Source of the DNA: Chiridota heheva
Taxonomy: Eukaryota; Echinodermata; Holothuroidea; Apodida; Chiridotidae
Length of the DNA: 64,000 bases
Assembly (NCBI GenBank): GCA_020152595.1
Contig: JAIGNY010000077.1
Coordinates: 1,165,001-1,229,000, forward strand
Reading direction: 5' to 3'
Shown: positions 45,230 through 58,889 of the stretch, piece by piece
How positions within the stretch are numbered: the stretch's first letter is position 1
Layout: each line of letters begins with the position of its first letter
Made by a program: the position numbers and the translations under genes
Notes under the pieces: generated by a model
What the model was told of the DNA's origin: nothing
Seen by the model: the letters and a program-made list of their open reading frames with translations, nothing else
Databases searched by the model: none

Positions 45230-45967
45230 GAAAAAATTAAATTAGGAAATTATTAACAAAACAAAAAAATGATGGAAATTTTGGTAAAATCATTGGAAAT
45301 TTTAGTAAAATTAGGCAACATTTTCCGATAATTGATGAAAATTTACCAAAAATTGAAGAAATATTGCACCAAAACTGAAGGAAATTTTACGAAAACTGAG
45401 GAAGATGGCACGAGAATGAAAGAAATTTCCTCCAAATTGAAAGAGATATCTTAAACATTAAAGGACCTTTCCCAAAAGTTAAAGAAAACATTTCTGAAAT
45501 TGAAGACAAATAGCTCCAAATTGAAAGAAATTTCCCATAAATTGAAGAAACATGACCATTGATCGAAGAAAAATTAAAGAAAATTTACCAAAAATTGAAG
45601 GAAAACTGCCCCAAAAATGAAGGAAATTTTCTAAACATTAGAGGAAATTTACCAAATATTAAAAGATGATGAAAATTTACCAAAAAATCTAAGAAACATT
45701 TCATTCAAATAAAGGAAATTGTTCGAAAATTAAAGAAAACTGCACGAGAATGAAGAAATGCCCAAAATTGAAAGACATTTCTCAAACAATGAAGGAAATT
45801 TACTTACAATTTTTTATTAATGTAGAAGAGATATCCCATACATTGAACTGTTGAAGGAAATTTCCCTAAAATGGAAGAAACTTGACCTAAACTTAGAGAA
45901 AACTCCAAAATGATGGAAATTTGCCACAAATTGAAGAAAGTTGACAGACTGACCGAAAATCGAAAAA
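45230..45967 (+). repeat. 740-bp degenerate GAAATTT repeat, purine-skewed
   Basis: The word AAATTGAAGGAAATTTACC and variants recur roughly every 20-30 bases on the plus strand with heavy divergence. Similar tracts lie at 29430-29605 (minus), 62730-63030 (plus) and weakly at 32630-32790. No stable coding frame. Confidence 0.75.
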
Positions 45968-46394
45968 CAATTGCAATAATATGTATGGTGGACGTGGCTT
46001 AACGTGAAAGTACGAAATGATGTAAACACCATAAACGATATTTCAGATTTATGCTATATGTGGTACACAGATGGGTCATGGTATGTATGTGTGTTCTAAT
46101 GTTGTGGTAGTGATGTCATGAATGCTAATGAGTAGGTGGGGCTTGCTCACAAATTCTTGAAATAGGATAAATAAGCAATCGTTTTTGCATCATACTTGCT
46201 TTGATGATGTTGTTAATTATTGTGCAAATGCTAATGTTGTCAACATTTTTATTGGTCTCCATGGTGGACATGGCTTATGAATAAATGTGGAACAAATGTT
46301 TTATGATATGCAATTACATGACAGTTAATACAAATTTGCAAATCAATCAACTTATGAAAAAGCATCGGAATCACAAAACCTCTTGTTCCGGTTC
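45968..46394 (+). repeat. Second copy of the 29.7-30.7 kb dispersed element
   Basis: GGTGGACGTGGCTTAA, then TGGTACACAGATGGGTCATG, then GAGTAGGTGGGGCTTG, then GGTGGACATGGCTTATG match the last unit and 3' end at 30347-30700. Only about one unit is present. It begins directly at the end of the GAAATTT tract. Confidence 0.85.
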
Positions 46395-46720
46395 AATTTA
46401 AAGAGGGTGGGTTGGGGGGGGGAAGGGAAGAGGCACAGTTATTGGGGGACACTTTTCCTTTTCAAAAAGGGGCACATTAGTTGTTGGAAAATTGGGGGAA
46501 TGTGCCCCTGGCCCGGGGTCCTACACATATGGTTTTATCATAGGCCACAATTTTTTTCCGAATGTATACTATTGTATGGTGATTTGTTTGTATCTTAGCA
46601 TGATTTTGTGAGATTGCCACCCCCTCCTCTCCCTTCCCACCCTCCTTCCTCACACATTTGACTTTTCCCACACTTTAGACTTCTCGCCCCACTTTCGGTA
46701 GGAAAATCCTGTCTATGGGT
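46395..46720 (-). repeat. Dispersed repeat R1, minus-strand copy
   Basis: TGGTGATTTGTTTGTATCTT followed by AGCATGATTTTGTGAG is the reverse complement of the R1 core. G-rich tracts flank the left and C-rich tracts the right. The segment near 46440-46510 carries GGGGCACATT and GTGCCCC words. Confidence 0.65.
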
Positions 46721-47199
46721 TTGAGATTAGGAGGCCAGGACCAATATTGGTCGAATAGATAAAATGCCTTATTTTGAAAATTATTGGGGGCCATGCTTTC
46801 TCTGCCACGGCCCTCAGTGTCGGGCCCCTGGTATATGGTATGCTTCAATTGTGTCAAATAAATACTAAATGTATGCAACATCTTCAATGTACCATATGTA
46901 GGATTTGTGACTGAGTGGATTTCTATTTCATAGTATTTGTTTTCAAGCTTCAAGAATGGCCTAGAATAATTTCATATAACTTTCAAAAGGGCACAGCCTG
47001 TCCCAGTCCGCCCTCAACATTCAAAAGAGAACCACCTACCCTGGTCAGCTTTTAACTTTTAAAGAAAACCTCCTGCCAGTGGCCCCGCCCCGTGATTCTG
47101 ACATTGCTGCCTGTTAGCATGATGAATTGAAAATTGGTTAAACTTTGATTAGTCACTTCTCAAAAAATAAAGGTTCTATTTTCCAAATTTTAAAACTGA

Positions 47200-47460
47200 T
47201 CTGCTCGGATTTTAATGGCTCATGGGATCTTATATGAAAGAGGACTTCAAACATATTAGTGAAGAAAGTAATTAGAAATCTTATTCCTTCAAGGATATAT
47301 CTGAGTTTAAAGTTTGGTATCATTTGTGTAGAAACCATTGAAAACAGACTAGTTGTGACGTCACAGCCTCGAATTGCTCAGTCTTTATGTATTCTTTCAC
47401 ATTTTGTCCTGAGATTTTTCGGCTTAAAAACCATGGGATATGTCAATTGTTTTTGAGTAA
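47200..47460 (-). repeat. Dispersed repeat family X, minus copy (a plus copy follows at 47600-47770)
   Basis: Contains the reverse complements of the family words (ATATGAAAGAGGACTTCAAA, AAGTTTGGTATCATTTGTGT, TTTTGTCCTGAGATTTTTCG). The plus-strand copy begins ~140 bp later, so two copies are arranged head to head. Confidence 0.65.
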
Positions 47461-48441
47461 AACTGAATCTAGGAAGGGTATTTTTAATATACCGCCAGAA
47501 GAACGTTCGAGGTAAATAATTCAAATAGCCAAAAAATTAGATTTATCAAAAACTGTTAAGAAAGTGAGGATGAAGACTTTCAATTGTAGACTTACTACAC
47601 CAGTCATTTCTACACAGATAAAACCAGAAAACAGACCTCTAAACTTGAACTTTTATTATCTGTTTTATATCTTAATGTATTAAGATTTTCGAACGCCTTG
47701 ACCATTTTCTTTTGAGGTCCTCTTTCATATAAGATGGACATGCTTGAACACTTTTACCAGTCAAACTTTAACCAGTGTAGATATGGTTATGTGTCCTTGG
47801 ATTGAAAAGAATATTAATCCCTTATTATTTTTCTACGAAAAAGATAAAGAGGAGATGAGGTGACGAGAGAAGACACTGAATTGAACTTACATTGCAGTCA
47901 CTTTAACTGTTTTAGCAAAGTTGAAACCATAAAAATGTCTTCCATGGGCAGATGGCAATAATGAAAAGTTAAAAATATTTCATAACAAACAATTTTGTAT
48001 TCTCCAATGGGAATGGTAGTATCTGGGGATATATATGTGAAGGTATTAAACATACAAAGTTAGGTCTATTTGTTTGTGTGGGCGATTTCTAAAATTTTGA
48101 TAATTTTAAATATTAGGAGGGTATGAATATCAAAATATTTAACCAGAAATTTATCTGACAAAAATTTGTTTACAAAATTGAGTTGTCTTCATTCCCACAC
48201 ATCAATACTTCTGCAAAAATTCAAAATAGAAGAAAAAGTTAACTTGGCCTTTGTGTATTAAAATGCATTAAAATGGTTGAAAGTATCGAGGGCTCAATTT
48301 CCGACTTTCCACAGCATGACACAGAAATGTAAACTTGAATTAAAGTTCAGTAGTTTCTGAACAATTTTTTTCTTTTATTCATCTTTTCATTAAACTGTAC
48401 AAATTGAACCAGCATGACAACTGAAATAATCCTTTAAGCTA

Positions 48442-48484
48442 CATGGACCAAGGAGGTACCACTGTGGTACCTCCTTGCATGGAC
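48442..48484. mobile_element. 29-bp perfect palindrome flanked by a 7-bp direct repeat
   Basis: CAAGGAGGTACCAC, one central T, and the exact reverse complement occupy 48449-48477. CATGGAC lies immediately on both sides (48442-48448 and 48478-48484). The arrangement is exactly that of a tiny inverted-repeat insertion with target duplication, for example two transposon tips left by an internal deletion. Chance is the alternative for the 7-bp repeat but not for the palindrome. Confidence 0.55.
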
Positions 48485-50379
48485 TAGGTTGAAGTTATAT
48501 GGACATGTATTTATAATACCAGCTAAAATGGTTTAAAATATTATACAAAAGAAATCGTAGCCTACAAATTGGTGAAACAATTGCCAAAAGTTTAGGGTTT
48601 GCAATTTGAAGGACTTCATTATGCCTAAATCTGTCATTTGCCAAAATCAGGCAAATTAGTATTTAATTTTGTGAAATCAGAAAAAGAAAAGCGGATACAA
48701 TTATGACACGATAATAGGAATATCTCTACATTTCCTTGCGTAAACTGCTTTTGTTTATAGTTTTCTAAGAACAGAAAACATCATTAGAACTTAATGTTTT
48801 CTAGGCAAATAACATTTTCGTACTAAGTGCTCATGCATCACCAAAATGCATGAACATTCCTAATAGGCCTATGCATAATCAAAGTTTCTTGTTCGCGATA
48901 TTAGTTTTTACTATAAATACTGACTGGCCAAGAAATAAGTGGGAGGAAGTGCCGTCACTAGTAGTAGTATAGAAGCATGAATAATTTTATCGGTGACGTG
49001 TCAAATACATTTTCTGGGGACAAGATTTCTTCTTCAAACTTTTATCTACACTATCAACATAAAAATGGAAATATAAATTGGACAACAAAAAATGGTAAAC
49101 CTAGAAATCCTTACAGTATTGGAATACTTTTCCTGGGCTGTTTATCATTGACAACTAACATCATGAAAAAGCAAAAACTTCATTGATCTATATATATATA
49201 TTTTTATTTATATCGAAAATGGTAATCATAGCAATAATTATAACAACAAACGATTCATTGAAACAGGCATCAACACTGATTGTGGCAAATATTAAATAAA
49301 ACTTACCTTTGTATTAAAAAGTTACTTGCTTTTTTAAAAGAAGTTGTCAGTTGAGGTTTTTCTGACTGCTAGCTTGCCGAAAGGCCGCTCCCTAGGCTTC
49401 TTCATATGAATTGCACACGTTTTACGAAAATTCAAAATGTCATCTCAGCGATCTGCATCCTTCTGTCCTAATAAATATGCTATCGCTTTACTGCTTGATA
49501 GGATGTCAACGCGGACGAAGTATAATTCTGTATCGGATTTTATGAATGCCACACAACATACCCTGCCGTTGCAGATTTGGCGGTATTAGCACACAACAAT
49601 CTGACCAGGAACTTACTGACCAAGGACATGATTTTTAGTTAGCCTGCCACTGGAGGACAAATCCCTATAACTATTTAAAGAGTGAGCACTTCCTAGGAAA
49701 AATATTACAACTAATGTTACAGTTGGGAATTATAACGCAAAATAGGCTATCTCAATGACTGTATCAGCTGTCGGGATTTATCACTGTTTATAACCTTGAT
49801 ATGTCTGGTTTGACTGTGTATGAACAGGGAGTTTTCTTTTTTTAAGTTCAAATAACAACTCCCTGATTAGAACATGAAGCTATAATAATCTCTTTGAAAT
49901 ATAAGTTGGTTCTTAAACTTATAGTAAATCTACAGATGGAGTTTATGAAGTTTCCGTTATCGGATATTTCATGGAAATGTTCATACCATGTTTATGAAAT
50001 GTAAGTTACAATAGAAACGCAGCTTAAATGTCTTTTGCATGTTTCCAGAATATACGCTCGCTGAAATTCTGCTTAAATATGCTGACCATGTTTAAGAAAT
50101 TTACATTATCCTGTAAACCTCATGGTGTATATTTAAGAGAAGATCTTGCCGATGTTTCTGCCAACGGAAATGTGACGGATATTTCTTAGCATATCTTAAA
50201 CGCATAATGAAACTACTTACCATGTTTACAATCTTTCCGGTTACGAATATGCATCATAAACACAAAACTTTCGTAAACTTGGTATTTCAGATGTAACCGT
50301 TTACCAGAAACTTCAAGTAAACATGCATCAGTCAATGTTTCAGGTACCAGAAACAGCTATTTTGGTGCTGTGTATATAT
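48485..50379. other. Spacer, no gene recognised
   Basis: Short open frame 48977-49186 without motif. 49900-50330 has recurring CATGTTTA/GTAAAC words but no clear period. Confidence 0.4.
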
Positions 50380-50702
<323 letters not shown>

Positions 50703-52452
50703 AACCCTGCTTGTCAAATTGCAACCCATGTAAGAAAACCCCTGCTTGTCAAATTGCCACCCTATGTATGAAAACCCCTGCTTGTCAAATTGCCATCTCA
50801 TGTATGAAAACCCCTGCTTGTCAAATTGCCACCCCATGTAAGAAAACCCCTGCTTGTCAAATTGCCACCCCATGTATGAAAACCCCTGCTTGTCAAATTT
50901 CCACCCCATGTATGAAAACCCCTGCTTGTCAAATTGCCACCTCATGTATGAAAACCCCTGCTTGTGGAATTGCCATCTCATGTATGAAAACCCCTGCTTG
51001 TCAAATTGCCACCCCATGTAAGAAAACTCCTGCTTGTCAACTTGCCACCCTATGTATGAAAGCCCCTGCTTGTCAAATTTCTACCCCATGTATGAAAACC
51101 CCTGCTTGTCAAATTGCCACCCCATGTATAAAAACCCCTGCTTGTCAAATTGCCACCCCATGTATGAAAACTCCTGCTTGTCAAATTGCCATCCCATGTA
51201 TGAAAACCCCTGCTTGCCAAATTGCTATTTATGTATGAAAACCCCTGCTTGTCAAATTGCCATCTCATGTATGAAAACCCCTGCTTGTAAAATTGCCACC
51301 CCATGTATGAAAACCCCTGCTTGTCAAATTGCCACCCCATGTATGAAAACCCCTGCTTGTCAAATTGCCACTTCATGTATGAAAACCCCTGCTTGTCAAA
51401 TTTCCACCCCATGTATGAAAACCCCTGCTTGTCAAATTGCCACCCCATGTATGAAAACCCCTGCTTGTCAAATTGCCATCTCATGTAAGAAAACCCCTGC
51501 TTGTCAAATTGCCACCCCATGTAAGAAAACTCCTGCTTGTCAAATTGCCACCCTATGTATGAAAACCCTTGCTTGTCAAATTTCCACCCCATGTATGAAA
51601 ACCCCTGCTTGCCAAATTGCCACCCCATGTATAAAAACCCCTGCTTGTCAAATTGCCATCTCATGTATGAAAACTCCTGCTTGTCAAATTGCCATCCCAT
51701 GTATGAAAACCCCTGCTTGTCAAATTGCTATTTATGTATGAAAACCCCTGCTTGTCAAATTGCCATCTCATGTATGAAAACCCCTGCTTGTCAAATTGCC
51801 ACCCCATGTATGAAAACTCCTGATTGTCAAATTGCCACCCCATGTATGAAAACCCCTGCTTGTCAAATTGCCATCTCATGTAAGAAAACCCCTGCTTGTC
51901 AAATTGCCACCTCATGTAAGCAAACTCCTGCTTGTCAAATTGCCACCCCATGTAAGAAAACCCCTGCTTGTCAAATTACCACCCCATGTATACAAACCCC
52001 TGCTTGTCTAATTGCCACCCCATGTATGAAAACCCCTGCTTGTCAAACTGCCACTTCATGTATGAAAACCCCTGCTTGTCAAATTGCCACCCCATGTAAG
52101 AAAACCCCTGCTTGTCAAATTGCCACCCCATGTATGAAAACCCCTGCTTGTCAAATTGCCACCCCATGTATGAAAACCCCTGCTTGTCAAATTGCCATCC
52201 CATGTATGAAAACCCCTGCTTGTCAAATTGCCACCCCATGTAAGAAAACCCCTGCTTGTCAAATTGCCACCCCATGTAAGAAAATCCCTGCTTGTCAAAT
52301 TGCCACCCCATGTATACAAACCCCTGCTTGTCTAATTGCCATCCCATGTATGAAAACCCCTGCTTGTCAAACTGCCACCCCATGTATGAAAACCCCTGCT
52401 TGTCAAAATGCCATCCCATGAATTGAAACCCCTGCTTGTCAAGATGCCACCC
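50703..52452 (+). repeat. 36-bp minisatellite, ~48 copies
   Basis: Unit words are CATGTATGAAAACCCCTGCT and TGTCAAATTGCCACCC. The 36-bp unit is a multiple of three and has no stop, which produces repetitive frames on both strands (for example [12 protein letters not shown]). It is not a protein. Higher-order structure: variants in 50970-51240 recur in the same order about 504 bp (14 units) later, including the deletion unit GCTATTTATG (51226/51731). TATACAAACC with TCTAATTGCC recurs 324 bp (9 units) apart (51989/52313). Confidence 0.97.
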
Positions 52453-52484
52453 TCATGAAAAATCATGTGCTGTTTGTTAAAATG

Positions 52485-52606
52485 CCACCCCCATGTGCTG
52501 CTCGTTAAAATGCCACCCCTATGTGCTGCTTGTTAAAATGCCACCCCCATGTGCTGCTTGTTAAAATGCCACCCCCATGTGCTGCTTGTCAAAATGCCAC
52601 CCCCAT
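52485..52606 (+). repeat. 29-bp relative of the 36-bp unit, ~4 copies
   Basis: CATGTGCTGCTTGTTAAAAT then GCCACCCCC in tandem. It shares CTGCTTGT.AAA.TGCCACCC with the 36-bp unit and so is probably an older or shortened derivative at the array's right edge. Confidence 0.85.
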
Positions 52607-52834
52607 GAATTACTAGTGCTGATTTTCAAGAGCCACCTCATGAAAAACCATGATTGTCAAAATGTAAAATGTCACCCTATGAAAAACCACTGCTTGTCAA
52701 AATGCCACTCTTATGAATAGATATTTTGCACCACTAAAATGTTCTTTTCTTTAACCCATTCCCTTCTTTTTCTATCTTAGTTTTTCCCATGAAGTCAAAA
52801 CAACAGGGAGTTATCTGGTTACCTAGGTGTTGTC

Positions 52835-53065
52835 ATGCTGAGTGTGTGAATGCCTAATTCTATCAATGAAAAGGAATTATCTGCTAAAGAATTTGAAGAT
52901 TAATTGATTTTTCCAGCTGTGATTCCTAAGTGTGTTTTAAATACACCTATTCCTAGAAAACTCCTACACTTCACTTGGAATGTAAAGTTAATTTCACTTT
53001 TACTGCTTGTAGACAACTGTTGCATAACAAATCCTGAGTACTTTTGTAATGTAAAATGTGATGTC
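52835..53065 (+). repeat. Dispersed repeat paired with 58890-59130
   Basis: GAATTTGAAGATTAATTGAT, then TTCCAGCTGTGATTCCTAA, then a GACAACTGTTGCATAACAA-like stretch occur in both places in the same order. The 59 kb copy continues into family X words, so these are probably parts of one longer element. Confidence 0.7.
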
Positions 53066-53332
53066 ATGTTTGGGAGATCCAAGGCAATTTTTATACATTT
53101 CTTTGAAACTTATAACTTTGCAAATAATTGGAAACAATTTTTGTTCCATTGATAAATGTGTTAGGGTTATGACATGAACATGTAATTTACAAGATGCATG
53201 TAAATTGTTTCCCATCAGATCATGTAAGTACTGTACATTACACTGTAAATAATAAGGAATATATTTTTTTTATATAATTTTTTTAAAATCACATTTTATT
53301 TATTAAAGAAAACATGTAGCAGTTCATTGCAT

Positions 53333-53520
53333 TGGCTGGATTTGGAGTGTGGGGTGGGTAGGGTGGTTGAGGAATCTGAAAGTCCAACTAAGATACAAAA
53401 AAATCACCATAAATAAGATTGAAATGTTGATATAAGTGATGGGAAAATTCCCTCTTGCACCAAAAATGGAAATAAGTTGAGGGGCTGGGGGAGAGGGGGG
53501 GGGAGGGGGATAATAGCATT
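53333..53520 (+). repeat. Dispersed repeat R1, copy
   Basis: Starts TTGGCTGGATTTGG and has AACTAAGATACAAAAAAATC followed by ACCATAAATAAG. G-rich right part. Confidence 0.65.
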
Positions 53521-53539
53521 AATACCTTTATGATATAAA

Positions 53540-53995
53540 TAATAATATTTGCGATTGATCAATTTATATAGCGCCTTTTGCCAGGGCCTCAAAGCGCTGG
53601 ACCGAATCAGCCACCGAATTAGTTCTCTGGCTGCCAGACAAGTCATCAGCACACAGGAACTAAACTTGGGCTTGACTGGGCCAGGACGGGAAGTGAATGA
53701 ACACCACGTGAATAGTGTTCAGATAACCAGGCATGGTGTGACTGTCCTACCATGGGAACCGACAGCTTAACGTCCCCTCCGAAGGACGGCTAATGCCATT
53801 CAACCATTGCCACTTCTCTCAACAGCTGAATGGGGAGCAGGAGCTGCAAACGATGTACTTCTACTTTGATGTTTGGCATATCTGTCTGCTAGCTGTGGAA
53901 AAATTGGTTAGACCTGTCCGAGGCTTGAACCTGGTATCTCCAGCATCTCAGTCGTGCACTCTATCTACCAACTGAGCTACCTACTCACTAACTGA
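53540..53995 (-). mobile_element. ~455-bp tRNA-derived SINE
   Basis: On the minus strand a tRNA-like head starts near 53990: GGTAGCTCAGTTGGTAGA (A box), AGAGTGCACGACTGAGATGC, and CAGGTTCAAGCCTC (B box, near 53939). The body contains CCGTCCTTCGGAGGGGACGT (about 53788-53769), a GC-rich inverted word. The 3' end reads CAGCGCTTTGAGGCCCTGGC, then GGCGCTATATAAATTGATC, then an ATT-rich tail. A tRNA head, a unique body and a GCGCTATATAAAT-type tail are typical of invertebrate SINEs that use a LINE-like 3' end. The tRNA part is degraded, so it is not a functional tRNA gene. Plus-strand frames across it are by-products. Confidence 0.7.
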
Positions 53996-54229
53996 TTTTT
54001 TTTTAAGTCCCTGGGTACCATTCTCAACTGTTTCCACCTTGCCCTACCCCCAAATCTTGCCTATGGTTCAATAGTCAGAGTAGATCACCGGTCAGACTAG
54101 TCTTCCTTGTATGATAGAGGACAAACATGCCAATATTGTGCCCCGACATCTACAACATTGCAGCGCCTTCACTCAATATTTGTTAAATAGTGTACATGCT
54201 ATGTCACGCTTAAGCCATTCCCGAAATAA

Positions 54230-54247
54230 ACTGTATGTACATACAGT
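54230..54247. repeat. 18-bp perfect palindrome
   Basis: ACTGTATGTACATACAGT. A related ACAGTGTATGTATGG word follows 20 bp later. Confidence 0.85.
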
Positions 54248-54439
54248 ATATGTATAATTGTACAGTGTATGTATGGCAAGTGGGGCAGTGATGCGTACAT
54301 TTTTGGTTGCCTTGAGTTGTTTGATTTTCTAACATGTGGGAAAACCGAACATCGATGATGTAAGGCCACAAATCTTTCATGATGAACTTTGAATTAAGAA
54401 AATAATTTAATTGTTTGTTTCATTAAGGAGGTATTTAAA

Positions 54440-55230
<791 letters not shown>

Positions 55231-55716
55231 TGTCTTATGGTAGCATGGAACTAATATGGTATTACTCTGCCACAGGGCCATAATTTCATAAAGTTGGAGG
55301 GACATTGCCTCTTACCCAAAAAGTGAGGGGATTAGAGGCAAATTTTCTCCAGAATGTACTGATTTTTAAAATTCTATGAATAAGTGTGGGGAGGGTGGAC
55401 ATGTCTCCCTGTTTCCCCAGGAATTACTGCCCTGCTCCGCCAGCGAAAATGAGAATCCCCAGAGAAAAGGCTAATACAAATATTTTGAGAGATCCCATTT
55501 CATAAGATAGGAAACTGAGAAGTTGCAAATCTCAGAAATGGTAGAGAAGGGATAGGTCTTGGCTATGCATATCCGAACTTGACAATATCTGATTCAGAAA
55601 AAGTTTCTTGTGAAACTATTTTACCATAGATCCACACCAAAATTTGAATTATTGGTGAGGGTGTATCACACCTTTTCACATCAGCCTAAAAAAAAGGTCC
55701 AACACATCAGGTCAAC

Positions 55717-57497
55717 CTCTGTTAAACATCCCATCATCCAACAGATATTAGATGGTACTTTGTCAACCTCTGTTGAACATCCCATCATGCAACAGATATT
55801 AGATGGTACTTTGTCAACCCCTGTTGAACATTCCATCATGCAACAGATATTAAATGGTACTTTGTCAACCCCTGTTGAACATTCCATCATCCAACAGATA
55901 TCAGATGGTACTTTGTCAACCTCTGTTGAACATCCCATCATGCAACAGACATTAGATGGTACTTTGTCAATCCCTGTTGAACATTCCATCATGCAACAGA
56001 TATTAGATGGTACTTCGTCAACCCCTGTTGAACATTCCATCATCCAACAGATATTAGATGGTACTTTGTCAACCCCTGTTGAACATCCCATCATCCAACA
56101 GATATTAGATGGTACTTTGTCAACCCCTGTTGAACATCCCATCATCCAACAGATATTAGATGGTACTTTGTCAACCCCTGTTGAACATTCCATCATGCAA
56201 CAGATATTAGATGGTACTTTGTCAATCCCTGTTGAACATTCCATCATGCAACAGATATTAGATGGTACTTTGTCAACCTCTGTTGAACATCCCATCATGC
56301 AACAGACATTAGATGGTACTTTGTCAACCCCTGTTGAACATTCCATCATGCAACATATATTAGATGGTACTTTGTCAATCCCTGTTGAACATTCCATCAT
56401 GCAACAGATATTAGATGGTACTTTGTCAACCCCTGTTGAACATTCCATCATCCAACAGATATTAGATGGTACTTTGTCAACCCCTGTTGAACATCCCATC
56501 ATCCAACAGATATTAGATGGTACTTTGTCAACTCCTGTTGAACATCCCATCATGCAACAGATATTAGATGGTACTTTGTCAACCCCTGTTGAACATCCCA
56601 TCATCCAACAGATATTAGATGGTACTTTGTCAAACCCTGTTAAACATTCCATCATCCAACAGATATTAGATGGTACTTTGTCAACCCCTGTTGAACATAC
56701 CATCATCCAACAGATATTAGATGGTACTTTGTCAAACCCCTGTTGAACATTTCATCATCCAACAGATATTAGATAGTACTTTGTAAACCCCTGTTGAACA
56801 TCCCATCATCCAACAGATATTAGGTGGTACTTTGTCAACTCCTGTTGAACATTCCATCATCTAACAGATATTAGATAGTACTTTGTCAACCCCTGTTGAA
56901 CATCCCCTCATTCAACAGATATTAGATGGTACTTTGTAAACCCCTGTTGAACATCCCCTCATTCAACAGATATTAGGTGGTACTTTGTCAACCCCTGTTG
57001 AACATCCCATCATCCAACAGATATTAGATGGTACTTTGTCAACCCCTGTTGAACATCCCATCATCCAACAGATATTAGATGGTACTTTGTCAACCCGTGT
57101 TGAACATTCCATCATCCAACAGATATTAGATGGTACTTTGTCAAACCCTGTTGAAGATACCATCATGCAACAGATATTAGATGGTACTTTGTCAACCCCT
57201 CCTGTTGAACATCCCATCATGCAACAGATATTAGATGGTACTTTGTCAACCCCTGTTGAACATCCCATCATGCAACAGATATCAGATGGTACTTTGTCAA
57301 CCCCTGTTGAACATCCCATCATGCAACAGATATTAGATGGTACTTTGTCAACCCTGTTAAACATTCCATCATCCAACAGATATTAAATGGTACTTTGTCA
57401 ACCCCCTTTAAACATCCCATTATCCAACAGATATTAGATGGTACTTTGTCAACCCCTGTTGAACATTTCTTCATGCAACAGATATTAGATGGCACTT
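55717..57497 (+). repeat. 51-bp minisatellite, ~35 copies
   Basis: Unit words are CAACAGATATTAGATGGTAC, TTTGTCAACCCCTGTTGAAC and ATCCCATCATC. Since 51 is a multiple of three and lacks stops, a 378-residue plus frame (55610-56746) and a 341-residue minus frame (55681-56706) both stay open. Simultaneous opening and the frame loss at 56740 from a single extra C argue against protein coding. Variant ACAGACATTAG recurs 357 bp (7 units) apart (about 55945 and 56302), with its neighbours in the same order, showing a 7-unit higher-order duplication. Confidence 0.95.
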
Positions 57498-58889
57498 AAA
57501 AGAAAACTTCACAAAAGTTTGCAAAACTTCCCCTTTTTGGTACAAAGACCCGAAACTTGACTCTTTTATCATAGGTTTCAATAGGGTAAATAATTAGTTC
57601 TGTGCCACCTTACCCTCACTGTTACAAGTAGTGTTGTAAACTCCATGCTCAAAACCCGCCAACTTTTAATGGAGAATTATATTTTAGATTTTATTAAATG
57701 AAGAGAATATGGACTTCAAATTAAGTGCTATTTAAGGTTGTGTTTTAACGGTTACAGCATAGCATACAATCAATTTCAGCAATGCTAATTATAGAAATTT
57801 ATGATGATGTTTTTATTCGCAAAAGTCATGTAAATTGGCAATGTTGAGGAATGTAGACGAAAACTTCCGGTGGCAATCCAATATTTTAATAGCCAGGTCT
57901 AAAAAGTGATATGAAGAATGGTATTATTTATACATTTTTACTGTTTCAGAAACATAATAGAAAATATTTATTACACCCAATTTTTTTTTTTGAAGAGTCA
58001 CAAAGAGATAGTGAAGGAGAATAATATTATTTGAAATGAGCGAGGCTAGCCTCACCGGATGTAGTAAGATAAACACCTCACTGGTAGGCACTATATGCTA
58101 GGCAATACTATGTAACTTGTGTATCAGCCATGTAGTTGCTATAGCATATATACGGTCAGAATATTGACTAGTACACTAGATGCAATGTTGTAACTTAAAG
58201 AGCTAAGTTAACAGGTTAGGAAATTGTTAGGGTCCATCACGTACATGCTGTAATCTTGCAACTCAAATTCGGCGTGGGTAGAATTTATTTCAGGAGAACC
58301 AAGTTGCAGATTGTCTTTATTTTTTTTTATATTCTATTTTATGATGAATAAATTAAAACCTTCATAACTTTGTTTTCTTTCTTTAAGGGTTGTGTCTAGT
58401 TTTTTTAATTTTTGAGGCCCCCCTCCCCCTTCCTCCCCTCCCCCCCCCCCAAAAAAAACGGAATGCCATTTTCACATTAAAGAGGACAGAGGCGTATGAG
58501 TTAAAGCTCCCTGAAGGGGGTTCTATTTCCCAGTTGCATGCATGCTTTATATTGATGAAAGTGAATTTATCAACATAAAATTAAAGGAAAATGTGTAAAA
58601 TTGGTGGATATTTTGTTCGATTTTGGCAACACTTCCTGAGAATTTTTTGAATTGACAGTTTTGCAGAAGTTGAAAAATGTCTTTGTTTTTTTAGTGCCCC
58701 ACCCCCTCCCCCTTAAGACACACCAGTGCTTTCTTTAGTTCTATCCATACAATGAATTAAATGCCATGACAGCCCTGTTTTAAAGGGTATTCTTGTGAAA
58801 GTGTTGAAAGGCTTGAGTGATGTCACCCTTAAACTACCTACAGTAACTGACTACTTAGGTGTTGTAGTACAATCATGTCTGTCTAATTG
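57498..58889. other. Spacer, nothing recognised
   Basis: CTTACCCTCACTGTTACAAG at 57607 is a remnant of the 63-bp repeat at 54.5-55.2 kb. C-rich tracts lie at 58420-58455 and 58695-58715. No coding motif. Confidence 0.45.

Noticed and set aside
49900-50330. Tandem repeat of CATGTTTA/GTAAAC words
   Set aside because: The words recur but I could not find a consistent period or unit.
50703-52452. CRISPR-like array of regular repeats
   Set aside because: There are no unique spacers between repeats; units abut directly. The setting is eukaryotic and no cas-like gene is present. It is a minisatellite.
53925-53990. Functional tRNA gene
   Set aside because: A and B boxes are present but the sequence is degraded and is followed by a SINE body and tail.
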